Below are positions 1 through 10,383 of a stretch of 64,000 nucleotides of DNA, piece by piece. The DNA lies in assembly GCA_965178125.1 (NCBI GenBank), contig OZ237741.1:930001-994000 (forward strand), in the 5' to 3' direction. Positions within the stretch are counted from its first letter, which is position 1. Every line of letters begins with the position of its first letter. This DNA comes from Bilabrum cf. latius. Taxonomy: Eukaryota; Bigyra: Bicosoecida; Bigyra; Bicosoecida. The translations under genes and the position numbers were made by a program. The notes under the pieces were generated by a model, which saw only the letters and a list, made by a program, of their open reading frames with translations, was not told the DNA's origin and searched no databases.

Positions 1-1629
1 GACAAGATCAGCGTGCTGAGGTCCTCCGAGGTAGAGTTCCTCGTCAGCTCCAGGGGGTCCCAAATCCGGCTGGACATATCGAATCAGACAAGGACTGAGA
101 GTATCTACGCGTTTGCACTTACGCAGGTCATCATCATCTTGCTTGGTGTCCAGGCTGGCCTCCTCCAGCAAGATGTAGACACTCTGCTGGTGCACCCGCT
201 CGAGAGAATCAGCATGTACTTGCGGCCCATCATGCAGGATGCAATCTCCAACATCAGTGCGAAGAGGAGCGGGCAGGACCAGAGCAACATGCTGACAGGA
301 CAGTCTACGTCGAAGGCGAAGGGCTGGCGAAAGATGCTGGGCCAGGACGATGGCGAGGAGATGAGCACCAAGCTCCTGCTGGCAGCGATCGAGTGCATGC
401 GACGAGACCTGAGCGCCACGGCAAGGCGCAATTTCGCGAGAAAAGAGCTTATGTCGCACCTGAAGCAGGCCGACAAGACGAAGCGGGGCATCAGAAAGAG
501 CATGGTCATGCTCAAAAAGGCGGGTCAGATGGATGAGGAGGGTGGCCTCAGGTTTGTGCCAGTAGCCGATGAAGACGATTTTCTCAGGGCGTATCGTCCG
601 GGGCAGACGAACCAGGGGCGGCTGCTCAGGCCAGCGACCTCCATCATTCCGTACAGCAAGCTAACACGTGTACAGGAAGCCGACGAAGCTGCGGCCGATG
701 AGGAGGAGGACGATGGGGAGGAGGGTGGCCATTCCTCCGAGAGGCACCTGAACGACGGAATGAAGACTGGTGACGGGCACAACAGCGACAGCGGTTCGCA
801 CGGGACTGGCAGCGCTTCGGAAGAGCTTGACCTGGGTATTGGCAACCCTGTTGATGCGTGGTCTCCAGCCGCGACTGGAGGCATTAAGAGCATATCTCGA
901 TCTGGTTCTGCAGCTGGGCAGGCGCCAGCAAGCGCTGCCGCGCCGCGAAATCCGTTTGCTATCGATCTGGATGCGCCTGGGGGCCAGGCACCACTCCTCG
1001 AAGAAGCAGATGTGGAGCAGGGCGGTGGTTCCACCCGAATGATGCAGAGCTAGGAGAGAAAGTCCACGTCGGCAGATGAGGACGGCAGCGGCAGCGGAGG
1101 CAAGGACGAGTTCGGGCTGCTGCCGCTTGAGGCCATGAAGCCACCGACAACTCTCACCAGAGGTGCATCGATGAGAAAGAAGAAAAAGACCGGCAACAGC
1201 AAGTCAAACGAACCGGAACTAACCCTTGGAATCATGTCTCCCTCCCAGCCAGACCCGGCGGGCACTTCGTCCTCGCGTCATCGACGAGGGCAGTCAGGCT
1301 TCACCGCTGGTGGATCGACAGGGTCGCAAGAGGACGGCGACAACGATGACCCCTTCGCGAAAACGATGGGAGCAGGCGGCGGCCTAGATTACACCAAGTT
1401 TGCGGAAGATCCTTTGCTCGCGCCCATTGCCGACGGGCCGACCCCATCCGGGTCGTAGTCCCGCGAGGGCTCCATGTTCGGGGGCTCGGGACGGAAGCTA
1501 GGCACGCTGTCCAGGTCCAGGAGTCGCGGACGGCGGCAGAGAAACAGCCGCAGGAGGATAACGAGGGGCTCCACAAGGGAGCTCGACGATGAGGAGAGGA
1601 TCAAGGTGGATGGGGATCCTGATGCTTGA
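1..1629 (+). CDS. 3' part of a membrane signalling-type protein (cyclase-like linker), 5' truncated
   Basis: The frame is open from base 1, so the start lies outside the window. In-frame TAG codons occur at 1051 and 1456 and the stop is TGA at 1627-1629. Near the N-terminus of the visible part is a segment with the motif LVHPLER (about residues 59-65) following a hydrophobic helix. This layout resembles the juxtamembrane segment before the catalytic domain in protist adenylate/guanylate cyclase-type receptors; that family link is a weak inference, and no cyclase catalytic domain follows. The rest is acidic, Ser/Gly-rich and low complexity, with a basic Arg-rich stretch (about residues 480-520). 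Function unknown. Confidence 0.6.
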
Positions 1630-1790
1630 TGAGAGGGTAGGGAGGCGGTGTTTACATCCAGGATACACCTCGCTGCGTCCGTCCTGTCCTGCCGCGCGGG
1701 ACACGCCGGTCGCGCTTCACGTCTCATATGGTAGTTTGATTTATATGCCAAGCTGTTTGTTCATCATTTTCGGATCTGCACAGGTGCTTG

Positions 1791-3059
1791 TCACGGCGAG
1801 CCATCCTCGCGTAGGGTCGCCATCCCACTGCGCAGCCTCGAGTTGGTCTGCTCCATCAGCTCGATGACGTCATCATCTCTCCCCGGAACCAGGGAAAAGT
1901 TCGCAGGAATTGTGGCCGACCGCTGGTAAAATTCCCAGCACCACACCAGCGCTGTCGTTATCCCGGTGCGCTTACTTGCATCACCAGGCAAAGCCGACGC
2001 CCCATCGGTCGGTGTTTGGCCGACTGGCCCCAACGACGAGAGCACGGCATGTGCCCAAGGCCTAGCGCCTGGAAGCGGGTCGCCAAACTCGCCCAGTAGA
2101 GGTTGCTTGCCCATGCCTCGAATCGCCTAGTTGAAGATACCAAGGAACGCCGTGTCGTAGGGTGCTACCGGGGTGGTGTTGAACCTGACGTTGCCATCTG
2201 GGCCTGGGTGTGCATACAGGTGCGCAGAGGCGATCTCAAAGGGCTCGTGAATAATGCGGAGGACTTCTTCGAACTGCTCTTGAGTGTCAAGGGTGAAGTC
2301 TTGCTTCCCCGTCGGATAACTCTGCATCAGGTGGAATGCGCTCGACCGTGGCATCGAGTAGCCAGCACTCACGGGGCGATGGTACGGATCCAATCGCGCC
2401 AGAAGGGATACGACATTCTTGCCAAACTGTACGCCAACAGCCGTTGACATGTTGTCAGCCTGCGTTCGCTCGGTGGGCGTTCCTCTTGAAGGTGCAATGC
2501 TCGTTTTCCGTCCTGCCATGTCTAGGTCCATGAGAAGGTTCAGTTCGTTTGTGACTTCCCACGCCACGATGGCTTTCGATGTTCCCACTGCTTCAACCAT
2601 TTCATGAATATAGCGAGACATCAACCCCCAAGTGCTGGAAGTCTCGTCAGCTATCGAGGGGAGAGGCAGCTTTGCCATATCTGGGAAAGCAAACGTGTTC
2701 CAGAAAAGCGTGAGCATCAGGCTGCAATTTGCAGCTTCTGCATCTGATACAGCTGTCTGAACTGCATTCCACCACATTGAAGAGTTTGATTGCCAGATCT
2801 GCATGTCGTCTGGCCAAAATCCTCCCCCAGCTGCCCGTATTGTTGAAAAGCCATTCTAACACGCATGGTGCATCGACTCAATGGCGAAGCTCCTATTTCT
2901 TGGGCTCTAAATCCCCCCACTTGCAGAGGGTAAATAGTGAAATAGCAAGTCGATCGCATCAACTCCAACGCCGACCGGAAGCCCACCTTCTGTTTCCGAG
3001 CGTGCAAGTGCATCTGCTGCGCACAAGGCCACCAACACACGCGCAATCACCCCTTTCAT
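1791..3059 (-). CDS. Secreted glycoside hydrolase, GH5/mannanase-like
   Basis: Predicted 422 residues from ATG at 3059 to TGA at 1791, no intron needed. The first about 20 residues form a signal peptide (MKGVIARVLVALCAADALA), so the product is probably secreted. The AWEVTNEL segment at about residues 166-173 matches the acid/base Glu strand of clan-A (GH5-type) hydrolases, and LGEFGD at about 322-327 matches the nucleophile Glu strand. The region NGFSTIRAAGGGFWP gives the usual 'NGFNTIR' strand of these enzymes. In-frame TAGs lie at 2907, 2856 and 2127; the last one separates the acid/base half from the nucleophile half, so TAG as stop would remove a catalytic residue. Substrate is not predictable; mannan or another beta-glucan is a guess. 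Convergent with the gene at 1-1629. Confidence 0.75.
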
Positions 3060-3302
3060 ACTTTGAGCAGTATCCTGTGCAGAGGCCTCGCGGATCCGTG
3101 CGAAATGTGTGGAAAAAGTATTGATCTACTAGTAGATTCTCCTGCCAACAATAGAAACCGGACTTCGGAACCGGAACCCCGGGGCTACGGTACGAAAAAA
3201 AGAGGACCTGATCGCACAACAAGCGAATTGATGCAAAGGTGCATCATATAAACAACAACACATGGGACCAGCGGGCGATGGTCGCCCCAGACCACTCAGG
3301 AT

Positions 3303-4805
3303 TCAGTGGAACGCCCGGAGAAGATGCGCGACAGTTTTCCTGTCCTGCTCGCTCATTTCGCCCGCTACCCGCTGCACATCTGCAACAACACTTCGCTTGG
3401 TGGCATAGGGCGCCCGACGTCGTCCTGTTGCGCCCACAGTCCACCCACCCGAGCCGCTAGGAAGCATCGTGCTCGGTTTCGTCACGAACTGGGAGGCATC
3501 CCCGACCTAAACTCTTTGCCGGGCGCCGGCCCCTTGCATAGCTCCCAGAGCCAACGCAGAACCTCTTCGAACGTCCCTTGCAGATTCCGCAGAGCCTGCT
3601 TGCTCCCTGACTGCTGCGAGCGGTTCGCTCGCCGGCGGGAAATGGGAGGTGTCTGCTGGGTGCGTGACCCGCGGGACAAAGGCTGGGCTCAGTCCGCCGC
3701 GAGCCGCCAACTCCCAATCGATCCCCTCAAAATAGCGCAAGTGCTTCAATTCCCCCAGTCGTCGCGGTCGCTTGTCGGGGTTCGGATGCATGCAAGCGAG
3801 CACGAGCTCTTTCACATCAGAAGGGATCCCCGCCGGCCACCTGAACCGGCCCTAGGCTGCGGCAGCCTACAGCACGCTGCCGGCGCTTGACATGGAGCCA
3901 AAAGGTGTGGAACCCGTGGTGATCTCGCAGGCCAGCGCTCCGAAGGCCCACCAGTCCGTGCTCGTGTCGATGGAGTCGAGCCATGACGCGTGCTCCTGGG
4001 CTAGGCCTTGCCCGCTGCCAGTGGGCTCAGCCTGGGTGACCCCAGCGGCTGGTCCAGGGATTGTCCACGCTGCCTTGGCTTGGGGCTAGCTTGGTCTGAC
4101 CTTGCGATCCGCGCGCTAAGAAGGTTTTTCCTTCGGTTTGACTGGGCACACGTGATAGGCGGGCAGCTGGGGTAGCTGCTCCCCAACGGGGGAGCCTACC
4201 GCCGGCTCCGACTGGCGACCGCGCAGAACGCTGTCTGAGTAATCGACCAGCCGAACATGACCCAGCGTGTCAAAAAGTATGTGGTCCCTGCACAATGACC
4301 TGTAGATCACCCCAGCGCTGTGAATTGCATCCAAGCCGCACGCAATCTCTGCTAGCAGACCTATACACAGGCTGGCAGGGATGGATCTCCCGGGCAGTCG
4401 CGGAAAATGAGTCGATAGCGGCCCGCCAGGTACAAATTCCATCACGATATGGGCTTGCTCTCGTGAAACAAGCCCGCCAAAGCATGCCGGGGTGAAAGGG
4501 CTGTGTAACTTGTCAACGGCTGCCAGCACCCTTAACTCATTCCTGGCTTTCTATGCTCCTGCCACTGTGGCTGGGTAAGACTTTCCAACGGCAAAGTCTC
4601 TTGTTACATAATGCTAAATTAGCTTCGTCATGGACGTTAGACCTAAGCATAGGTGCTCCTGCGGCTCCACGTATTTCGAGTTGCTGTTGCTTGCATCCAG
4701 CCACCTAGCTAACGCTTCGGCCCGGTGCTTGCGCTTTGCAAGCTGCTGTATTTTTGGACTATTCTGAAGTATTCCATTAGCATTTGTGCTCGCACAACAA
4801 CCCAT
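3303..4805 (-). CDS. AGC-type protein pseudokinase with N-terminal MGCC acylation motif
   Basis: Predicted 500 residues, ATG 4805 to TGA 3303, with seven in-frame TAGs (4614, 4551, 4116, 4086, 3867, 3852, 3507). The protein starts MGCCAS, a strong N-myristoylation/palmitoylation signal, so membrane anchoring is likely. The kinase fold is recognisable: an IVMEFVPGG hinge (about 120-128), IYRS in the catalytic-loop strand, DWWAFGALACEI (about 284), and a C-lobe FRWP...KELV...PDKRPRRLG typical of AGC kinases. The catalytic signatures are lost: the glycine loop reads LGLTSMTKL (about 54-62), the VAIK lysine position reads YVTR, HRDLKxxN reads YRSLCRDH (about 168-175) and DFG reads DYS (about 187-189). 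It is therefore probably a scaffold or allosteric partner. The C-terminal 120 residues are disordered. It shares a 146-bp divergent promoter with the coiled-coil gene. Confidence 0.8.
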
Positions 4806-4905
4806 GCGATGTCACATACTAGAGTGCTTTTCGCTACGGTAGTTTTGCACTCATAACAACACTTTATAAACGAAGAAATACAGATTTTGCGAGACGTTTG
4901 CTCGG

Positions 4906-4951
4906 GCTCACGATCATGTCGCTCACGATCATGTCGCATGATCAGATGATC
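4906..4951. repeat. Tandem 15-mer and GATCAT motifs in a divergent promoter
   Basis: The 15-mer gctcacgatcatgtc occurs twice head to tail (4906-4920, 4921-4935), followed by gcatgatcagatgatcatgg. GATCAT/ATGATC cores recur four to five times just before the coiled-coil gene ATG (4952). The 146-bp space serves both the pseudokinase (-) and the coiled-coil gene (+). A regulatory role is inference. Confidence 0.4.
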
Positions 4952-6148
4952 ATGGAGAGACCAATTGATCCTAAAGTTCGAAACATTGATCTTAAATCAC
5001 TGCAGGACAGCCAGGCCCGATTTGCAACGGCCTAGTAGCAGTACGTGGACTCGCACACATCATCAGCTATGCTCGAAGCTTTGCAAGGACCTGCCCCGTT
5101 TGCAGCAGTGAAGGATTCTGCAGCATTGTCAACATATCGTGAGAGAAATGCGTTGTTGACCGTCTTGCAGCTCTTTGGAATGAGACAACCGGGGCTAGCT
5201 TCAGAGTATTCCCGGACCGCACCCGCAGGCGCACAAGTAGATGCAGTAAAGAAATCAATCGAAGGAGATCTGTCGGAAGTTTCCTCACAGCGATAGATAT
5301 TGCGAGATGTTTCGCATTAGTTTGCAACATCATACGGCTCGGCATAGCGCAAGCAGCAAGAGCTTGTTGATGTCAAGTCAGAAATCGCGGCCTTGAGAGC
5401 TGAACTAGCAGGCGGTATTCCTTGCGAATCGGACAGCACCTCTCTTGGTTCTTCATTGCACACATCCGTTCCAATGTCGGATGCTCCTGCTGGAGGCGAG
5501 TCCTCAGAGCTCGCTGAGGCCAAGCGAGCAACGGCTGAAGCAGTTGCGTCTGCCTCGGCTGCCGAAAGGCGAGCCATCGACGCAAAGGAGCGCGCATCCG
5601 CAGTCACAAACGCAGCAGAATCAGCAGAAGCGAGGGCGGCAGCGCTCGAGCGCGCTGCCAGTGAGCGAGCGAGCAGGCAAGTGTCCAGCGCACAGCAGGT
5701 CGCAAACGCGAAGGCGTGGTATGAGGCGGCGGCAGAGGCCGGGGACCGCCTCCTGGGAGTGAAGGTCCTTGAGGCACATGCGGAGAGGGTGTGTCTGCAG
5801 GTGAGGGGTAAGGGCGGGCCCAGGCGGCTAGCGATCGGCTTGCGATCGGTGAAGGGCAGGCGGGCAGCAGGAGGCGGCAGGGCCCAGGGCACGAGCTCTG
5901 GCGCTGGCGCTGGCGCTGCCCTCGGGGCCCCATCCGCTACGGATCCCAGCGGGTATGGCGGGGTTCTGCAGGAATCGATTCCGGTTTGGGCAACAATCAC
6001 GCTGCCTGGGAGGGATTAGGAGGACGAAGAAGCGGCTGGTGGCTGGCTGGATGCTGCGGTGGACGCCGCGGCCGCGCTGCACGGCGACTCGGCTCCGGCG
6101 ATCCCCGCAGCGCAATGGGTCGTGCTCGAAGTTCTCAAGAGGATCTAA
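4952..6148 (+). CDS. Coiled-coil protein of unknown function
   Basis: Predicted 398 residues, ATG 4952 to TAA 6146-6148, with in-frame TAGs at 5033, 5036, 5294, 5318, 5345 and 6017. TAG-TAG-CAG at 5033-5041 reads as a Gln triplet in an amphipathic helix, and the next three TAGs lie in a heptad-like helix ending QELVDVKSEIAALRAEL. Two coiled-coil stretches are seen (about residues 85-155 and 180-260, the second Ala/Glu/Arg-rich), then a Gly-rich loop and a small C-terminal domain (about 265-398) with alternating hydrophobic strands. The architecture (N-terminal coiled coil plus small globular C-terminus) is like kinetochore proteins such as Spc25, but I see no decisive motif. Stops at TAA, showing that UAA still terminates. 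Confidence 0.7.
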
Positions 6149-6326
6149 TGGAGGCTTACTGACAACTTCGGCGTACTATTCTTCGCACTCTTTCTCTGTT
6201 CTTGGCTACAGCCATTCCGAGTCAATCCAGCAGTCGACACGTTGTTGTTGGTGGTGCTCGTTCTCGACACAATTGATGCAATCCAAGAGGATCTGCCGTG
6301 ACATCTATCCGTGATAGTGCTTTCAA

Positions 6327-9300
6327 ATGCCCAAATCGAAAGCACGCGCGCTTCTGAGAAAGAAGAAACAGGATCGGGGACGGCCGCCGTCTGTCGACGC
6401 CCTGCGTACTTGCATGCATAGCGTTTGCGAAGCGTCAGTTGCTTTCCCCATCGAAGCTCCCGTAGTTGCCAAGTCTCCATTTATGGAACCAGTATCATTG
6501 AGACCTGGGGAGATGGAGCACTGGCAGGTGATCACAGCTCGGCTGTCGAAGGCGAAAAGGTCCAGCTCTGCGATCCGAAGGCTGGAATCGAGCGGATTTT
6601 TGGGCCTGGCTCTCGATTCCGAGATGAGATTAGATCCGAAAGAGTTCGAGAAGCACGGCCTGCGAGACGGGTGGGCTCGGCTGGCGCCGGCGGCGATTCA
6701 CGGATGCGGGGACGGTGAGTCTGCAAAGCTCAGGGCCGGATTGTACCGCCTCTGCACGAATTCGTTAAGCCCTTGCCTGAATGCAGGATGCACCATGCTG
6801 CATCTAGTAGGACTGAGCGGGTCGCGAGACGACTCTGTGGCACTCATGCGTGTGATTGACAGCGTTCTCGAGTCTCGCTCTGGCAGACCCGAAGCAGTTC
6901 TAAAGCTCGCTCGGGCGCTGGAGAGCAGTAGCGCAGGACTTGGCATGAATGTACTGCATTGTGCCGCAGTACACGGCTCTAGGCAATGGACCCTGACGCT
7001 GGTCAGGACGGTGCTCGAGCTTCTGCAGATCAGGCTCGTGGCACGCGGGCAGCAGCAGCTCGCGTTCGAAGACGCTTCCGCATCGCCTCCGAGGGCCCAT
7101 GATGCCGCGGAAGGAGCAGAGGTACCTGCAGATGACTCAAGTGCAGCGACTTCCAGGGAGGAATAGTGCTCCTTGGAATCTCGCGTGTCGGCGTTTCGCC
7201 GCTGGATCAACGCAGAGGTCACGCCGGCAGATGCCGCCTTCGAAGCGGCCAGCTGGGGCCCAGGGGCGCCTGGCTTGCATCCGTCGGCTGACGCAGCGAG
7301 AGTCGCTCTGCTGGAACGGCAAGAGAAGCGCGGGCCATCGCTGCTGGATACTGTGCGCGCGATGCTGGGTACGCCTCAGAGCGAGCCCGAGGACCCTGCC
7401 GGCCAAGTAGGCCGGCAAGTCCCTGTGTGGTCCGCAGCAGAGGCTGCAGCGATGGAACGCGGGGAGTCTGTCGGATCTGTAGGATCGTTGGGTGACGGGG
7501 ATGCATCGGACCCGTCTACGGGCTTGCCCATATCGAGGCAGTGCTGGCAGTAGATTCGCAGGGCCCTTCCAGGCCCAGGTGGCGAAGGATCCGACATGCT
7601 CTCGTACGGCGGCGTCGGTACTCGGGATGCGACCATGGCCGCATTGGAGGAGCATGCCAGGCGGTTGTTGTCAGACAGGGACCGGACCTGCAAGCCCGGT
7701 CATGACCCGCGATGGTACTACTCCGAGTCTTGCGCGCGCGCCGTGCTGCAGGAACCTGACCTGTCAGCCCCTCCCACAGCGGTGTGCATGTCGGCAAGGG
7801 CCATCGCACCGGAAGGATCCACGGCGCTTGGACTGGCTGCATTGCACTGCAAGAGCGCAACTGTTCGTTTGCTAGTGCTGCTCGGCGCATGCGCCGACCA
7901 GGAGGACCCGGATCTCCTGAGCGGAGAGGGCCCGCTTCACCTGGCCTGCAGGTGCAGCCGCTAGGCCAGCATGCTGCCCTGCCTGAGCAAAACCGAGACC
8001 AGCCGCATGTACATGGACGCAGTCGGCCAGGTGCCCGGGCATGTGGCATGGGAGAAGGAGAAGAAGGGGGAAGCGTACGGAGGAGTCTCCGATGGTGCGG
8101 CTGCCAAGGCCCGGGCCAGCCTGCGCGAGCAGCAGCGTGAGCTTAGGAAGCAGGTCCAGTATGCTGGTGGACTGTCCATGGCTGAGCTGATGAGTGCGGC
8201 TCAGGGCCATGTGGACGACGCAGGCTCGAGCGAGGCCGCAGTTGCTGGATCTGAAGGTGAGGTTGGACCTACTAGTGTGTCTAGCGGGGCAGTACCCGGT
8301 GCCGGTGCACGAGTTGCTGAAGCAACTGGGCTGCCTCCCCAGGTGCACGCTGCGCTAAGCGGCGTGCTGGCGGAGGATCCCGCAGGGACGGGGGGCGTCA
8401 CGTCCACGCGTGAGACTTTAGGTCTTCCGCTCCGACGCGACGGCCGAGACACAGTCGCAATGGTGCTGCACGCAGCGAAGATCGTGACCGGCGCTTTGCA
8501 GAGCGCCGCGGCCGTTGGATTGCATGAGCCGCACAGCAGCGCGCACAGCCGAGTGAAGGACCTGGCGTGGAACATTGCCCACTTGCTTGCAGCCGGAGCA
8601 AGCGCAGACAGCTGCATGGAAGGGGGCTGGAGCCCGCTCATGGTGCTGTGCTGGGCAGGGCATGGTGGCCACCCCCTGCCTCTCGCCGCTCTGCTGAGCT
8701 CCGGTTGCACAGCCAGAGTACCGCTGGAGCAATCCGTCAATCCAATGAATTTGCAGAACGCGCTTCACATGCTGTTCCAGGCAGCGGCGGGCTTTGTGGG
8801 AGGCGAGCCAGGCCTGGACGGGGCACTAGCGCCGAGCATCGCCTTACTGCTGCAGTATGGCGGGGCAGATGCGTGCTTGGCGCGGGATTCGCAAGGCCAG
8901 ACTCCGCTGCACTTGGTGCCTGACAGCGTAGGGCTGGCGTTGATTGCGCTTCACGTGGAGCTGAGACGCCTGGGGTAGCAGCAGGCGCATCAACGCGTGA
9001 CTGAGGCGATGGGCCGACCCGAAGACTCTGGTGCTGTGTCAAGGCCTGCTAGGGCCGGTACCGGAGCATCGACAGTATTGGATGCGGCACGTCCTGCTGT
9101 TGACATGTTCTACCTCATCCAGCGAGATGAAGAAGGCATGCTCCCAGTGGATCGCAGCGCCGGCCTGTCTTGGAGGTGCATGCAGGTACACAAGCAGCTC
9201 ACTGCCCCCGGGTTCAGAGCCACGGACTGGTTGCCCGAGTCAAAATCACTGCAAGGCGTGTTTGATCGCGGATCTGCAAGGCCCTCAGGCGGTGCGACCG

Positions 9301-10199
9301 GTGAGGACTTCAGGGTGGTTTCTATGAGCCCGAGGGAAGAGATGCTAGGTGCATTTGCCATCGACGAGGTGCGTCACTGTGCCCCTGCCGCTTTACGCAT
9401 GGCTGCAAAGCAGCAGCCGTGGCAATGGATCGATTCTGACTTCAGGCTGCTAGAAGCGGTGGAGTACGTACTTAGCTACTTTCCACGGTGCCAGCAACTG
9501 CGGTTGTTCTACCCGTAGCGGCGTCAATTCCAAGTGTATGAGTGGCAAGAGTAGTATCGGTTTGAAGCAGGGTTGCTTCGAGACAGGGACTCTCACAGGC
9601 TGCAGGATGAGCTGGGCGCCAGGCTGCTGGCTCACATGTCCTATGGGGGCGTCAATGCGGATCGTGCGACCAAGGTTGGCTTTGAGGATGGAACATCCAC
9701 AACTCAGTATGAGCTGCGATGCCAGTGGGCCACGGGCGGAGATGCTGACAGAATCAGTGATCTTACTTATATAGACTAGGGTGTTGGAGTCGAACTTCAG
9801 CCGCTCCTGCGATTGTGTGATGCCAGCGTGCACGACTAGACGACTCTTGGCACTGGCGACTCCGCAACCAAGGCGATCTAGGTTGCGCCCGGGGCCGCCG
9901 CAGTTGCTGCAATGCTGCACATCGGCAGTTTGACCGCAGCAATAGACATCAAGAATGAACTGACTTACTACTTGAAGCAGCTGCGTAGGCTAGTGAACGT
10001 GCCTGCTTGCGCGCACCTGTCCCTTGCAACGGCTGGCTGGCTGACGAAACGGTCCAAGTGGTCGCCGCGGCGCGTATGGGCGGTGGAGTGGCGGGCAGCT
10101 GTGGGGCAAGCCCGTCGGGAGCGCGAGTTAGCTGTCGTGCAGCAGGCCCTGAATGACAAGCTGCGTCGGTCCCGCCACGGGGGTCAAGCCCCGAAGTAA
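6327..10199 (+). CDS. Large ankyrin-repeat-type protein
   Basis: Predicted 1290 residues in one frame, ATG 6327 (a TGA lies just upstream in frame) to TAA 10197-10199. Nine TAGs are in frame: 7164, 7551, 7962, 8976, 9516, 9552, 9777, 9837 and 9879. Degenerate ankyrin units are visible: MNVLHCAAVHG (about residue 210), STALGLAALH...LLVLLGA (about 493-513), GPLHLAC (about 535), GWSPLMVLCWAGH (about 765), LLLQYGGADACLARDSQGQTPLHL (split across about 845-870). The N-terminus is basic (KSKARALLRKKK). Between repeats are long charged or disordered segments. The C-terminal 350 residues lack clear repeats but are rich in Trp and basic residues. The role is probably scaffolding. Treating TAG as stop would cut this into nine pieces in the same frame, which is hard to explain otherwise. 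Confidence 0.8.
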
Positions 10200-10383
10200 G
10201 CATGAAGCCGTGGTGACATGCGGATTTCGGATCCGGGTGAGTCCAGGGTGTCCGGATTTTTTGGTGCACGGTTTGCGGCAATTGCCAGTCGCTATAATTG
10301 AAAACATTTGGTATCCAGAAGCGTTGCAGGGATTCAAACTCTCACAACAGTGGAATTACTGACCATTGGGTGACCCAACCAGG

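Noticed and set aside
5317-6000. 227-codon minus-strand ORF opposite the coiled-coil gene
   Set aside because: Mirror of an Ala/Glu/Arg-rich coiled coil; the plus strand has a good start and continues through TAGs to TAA.
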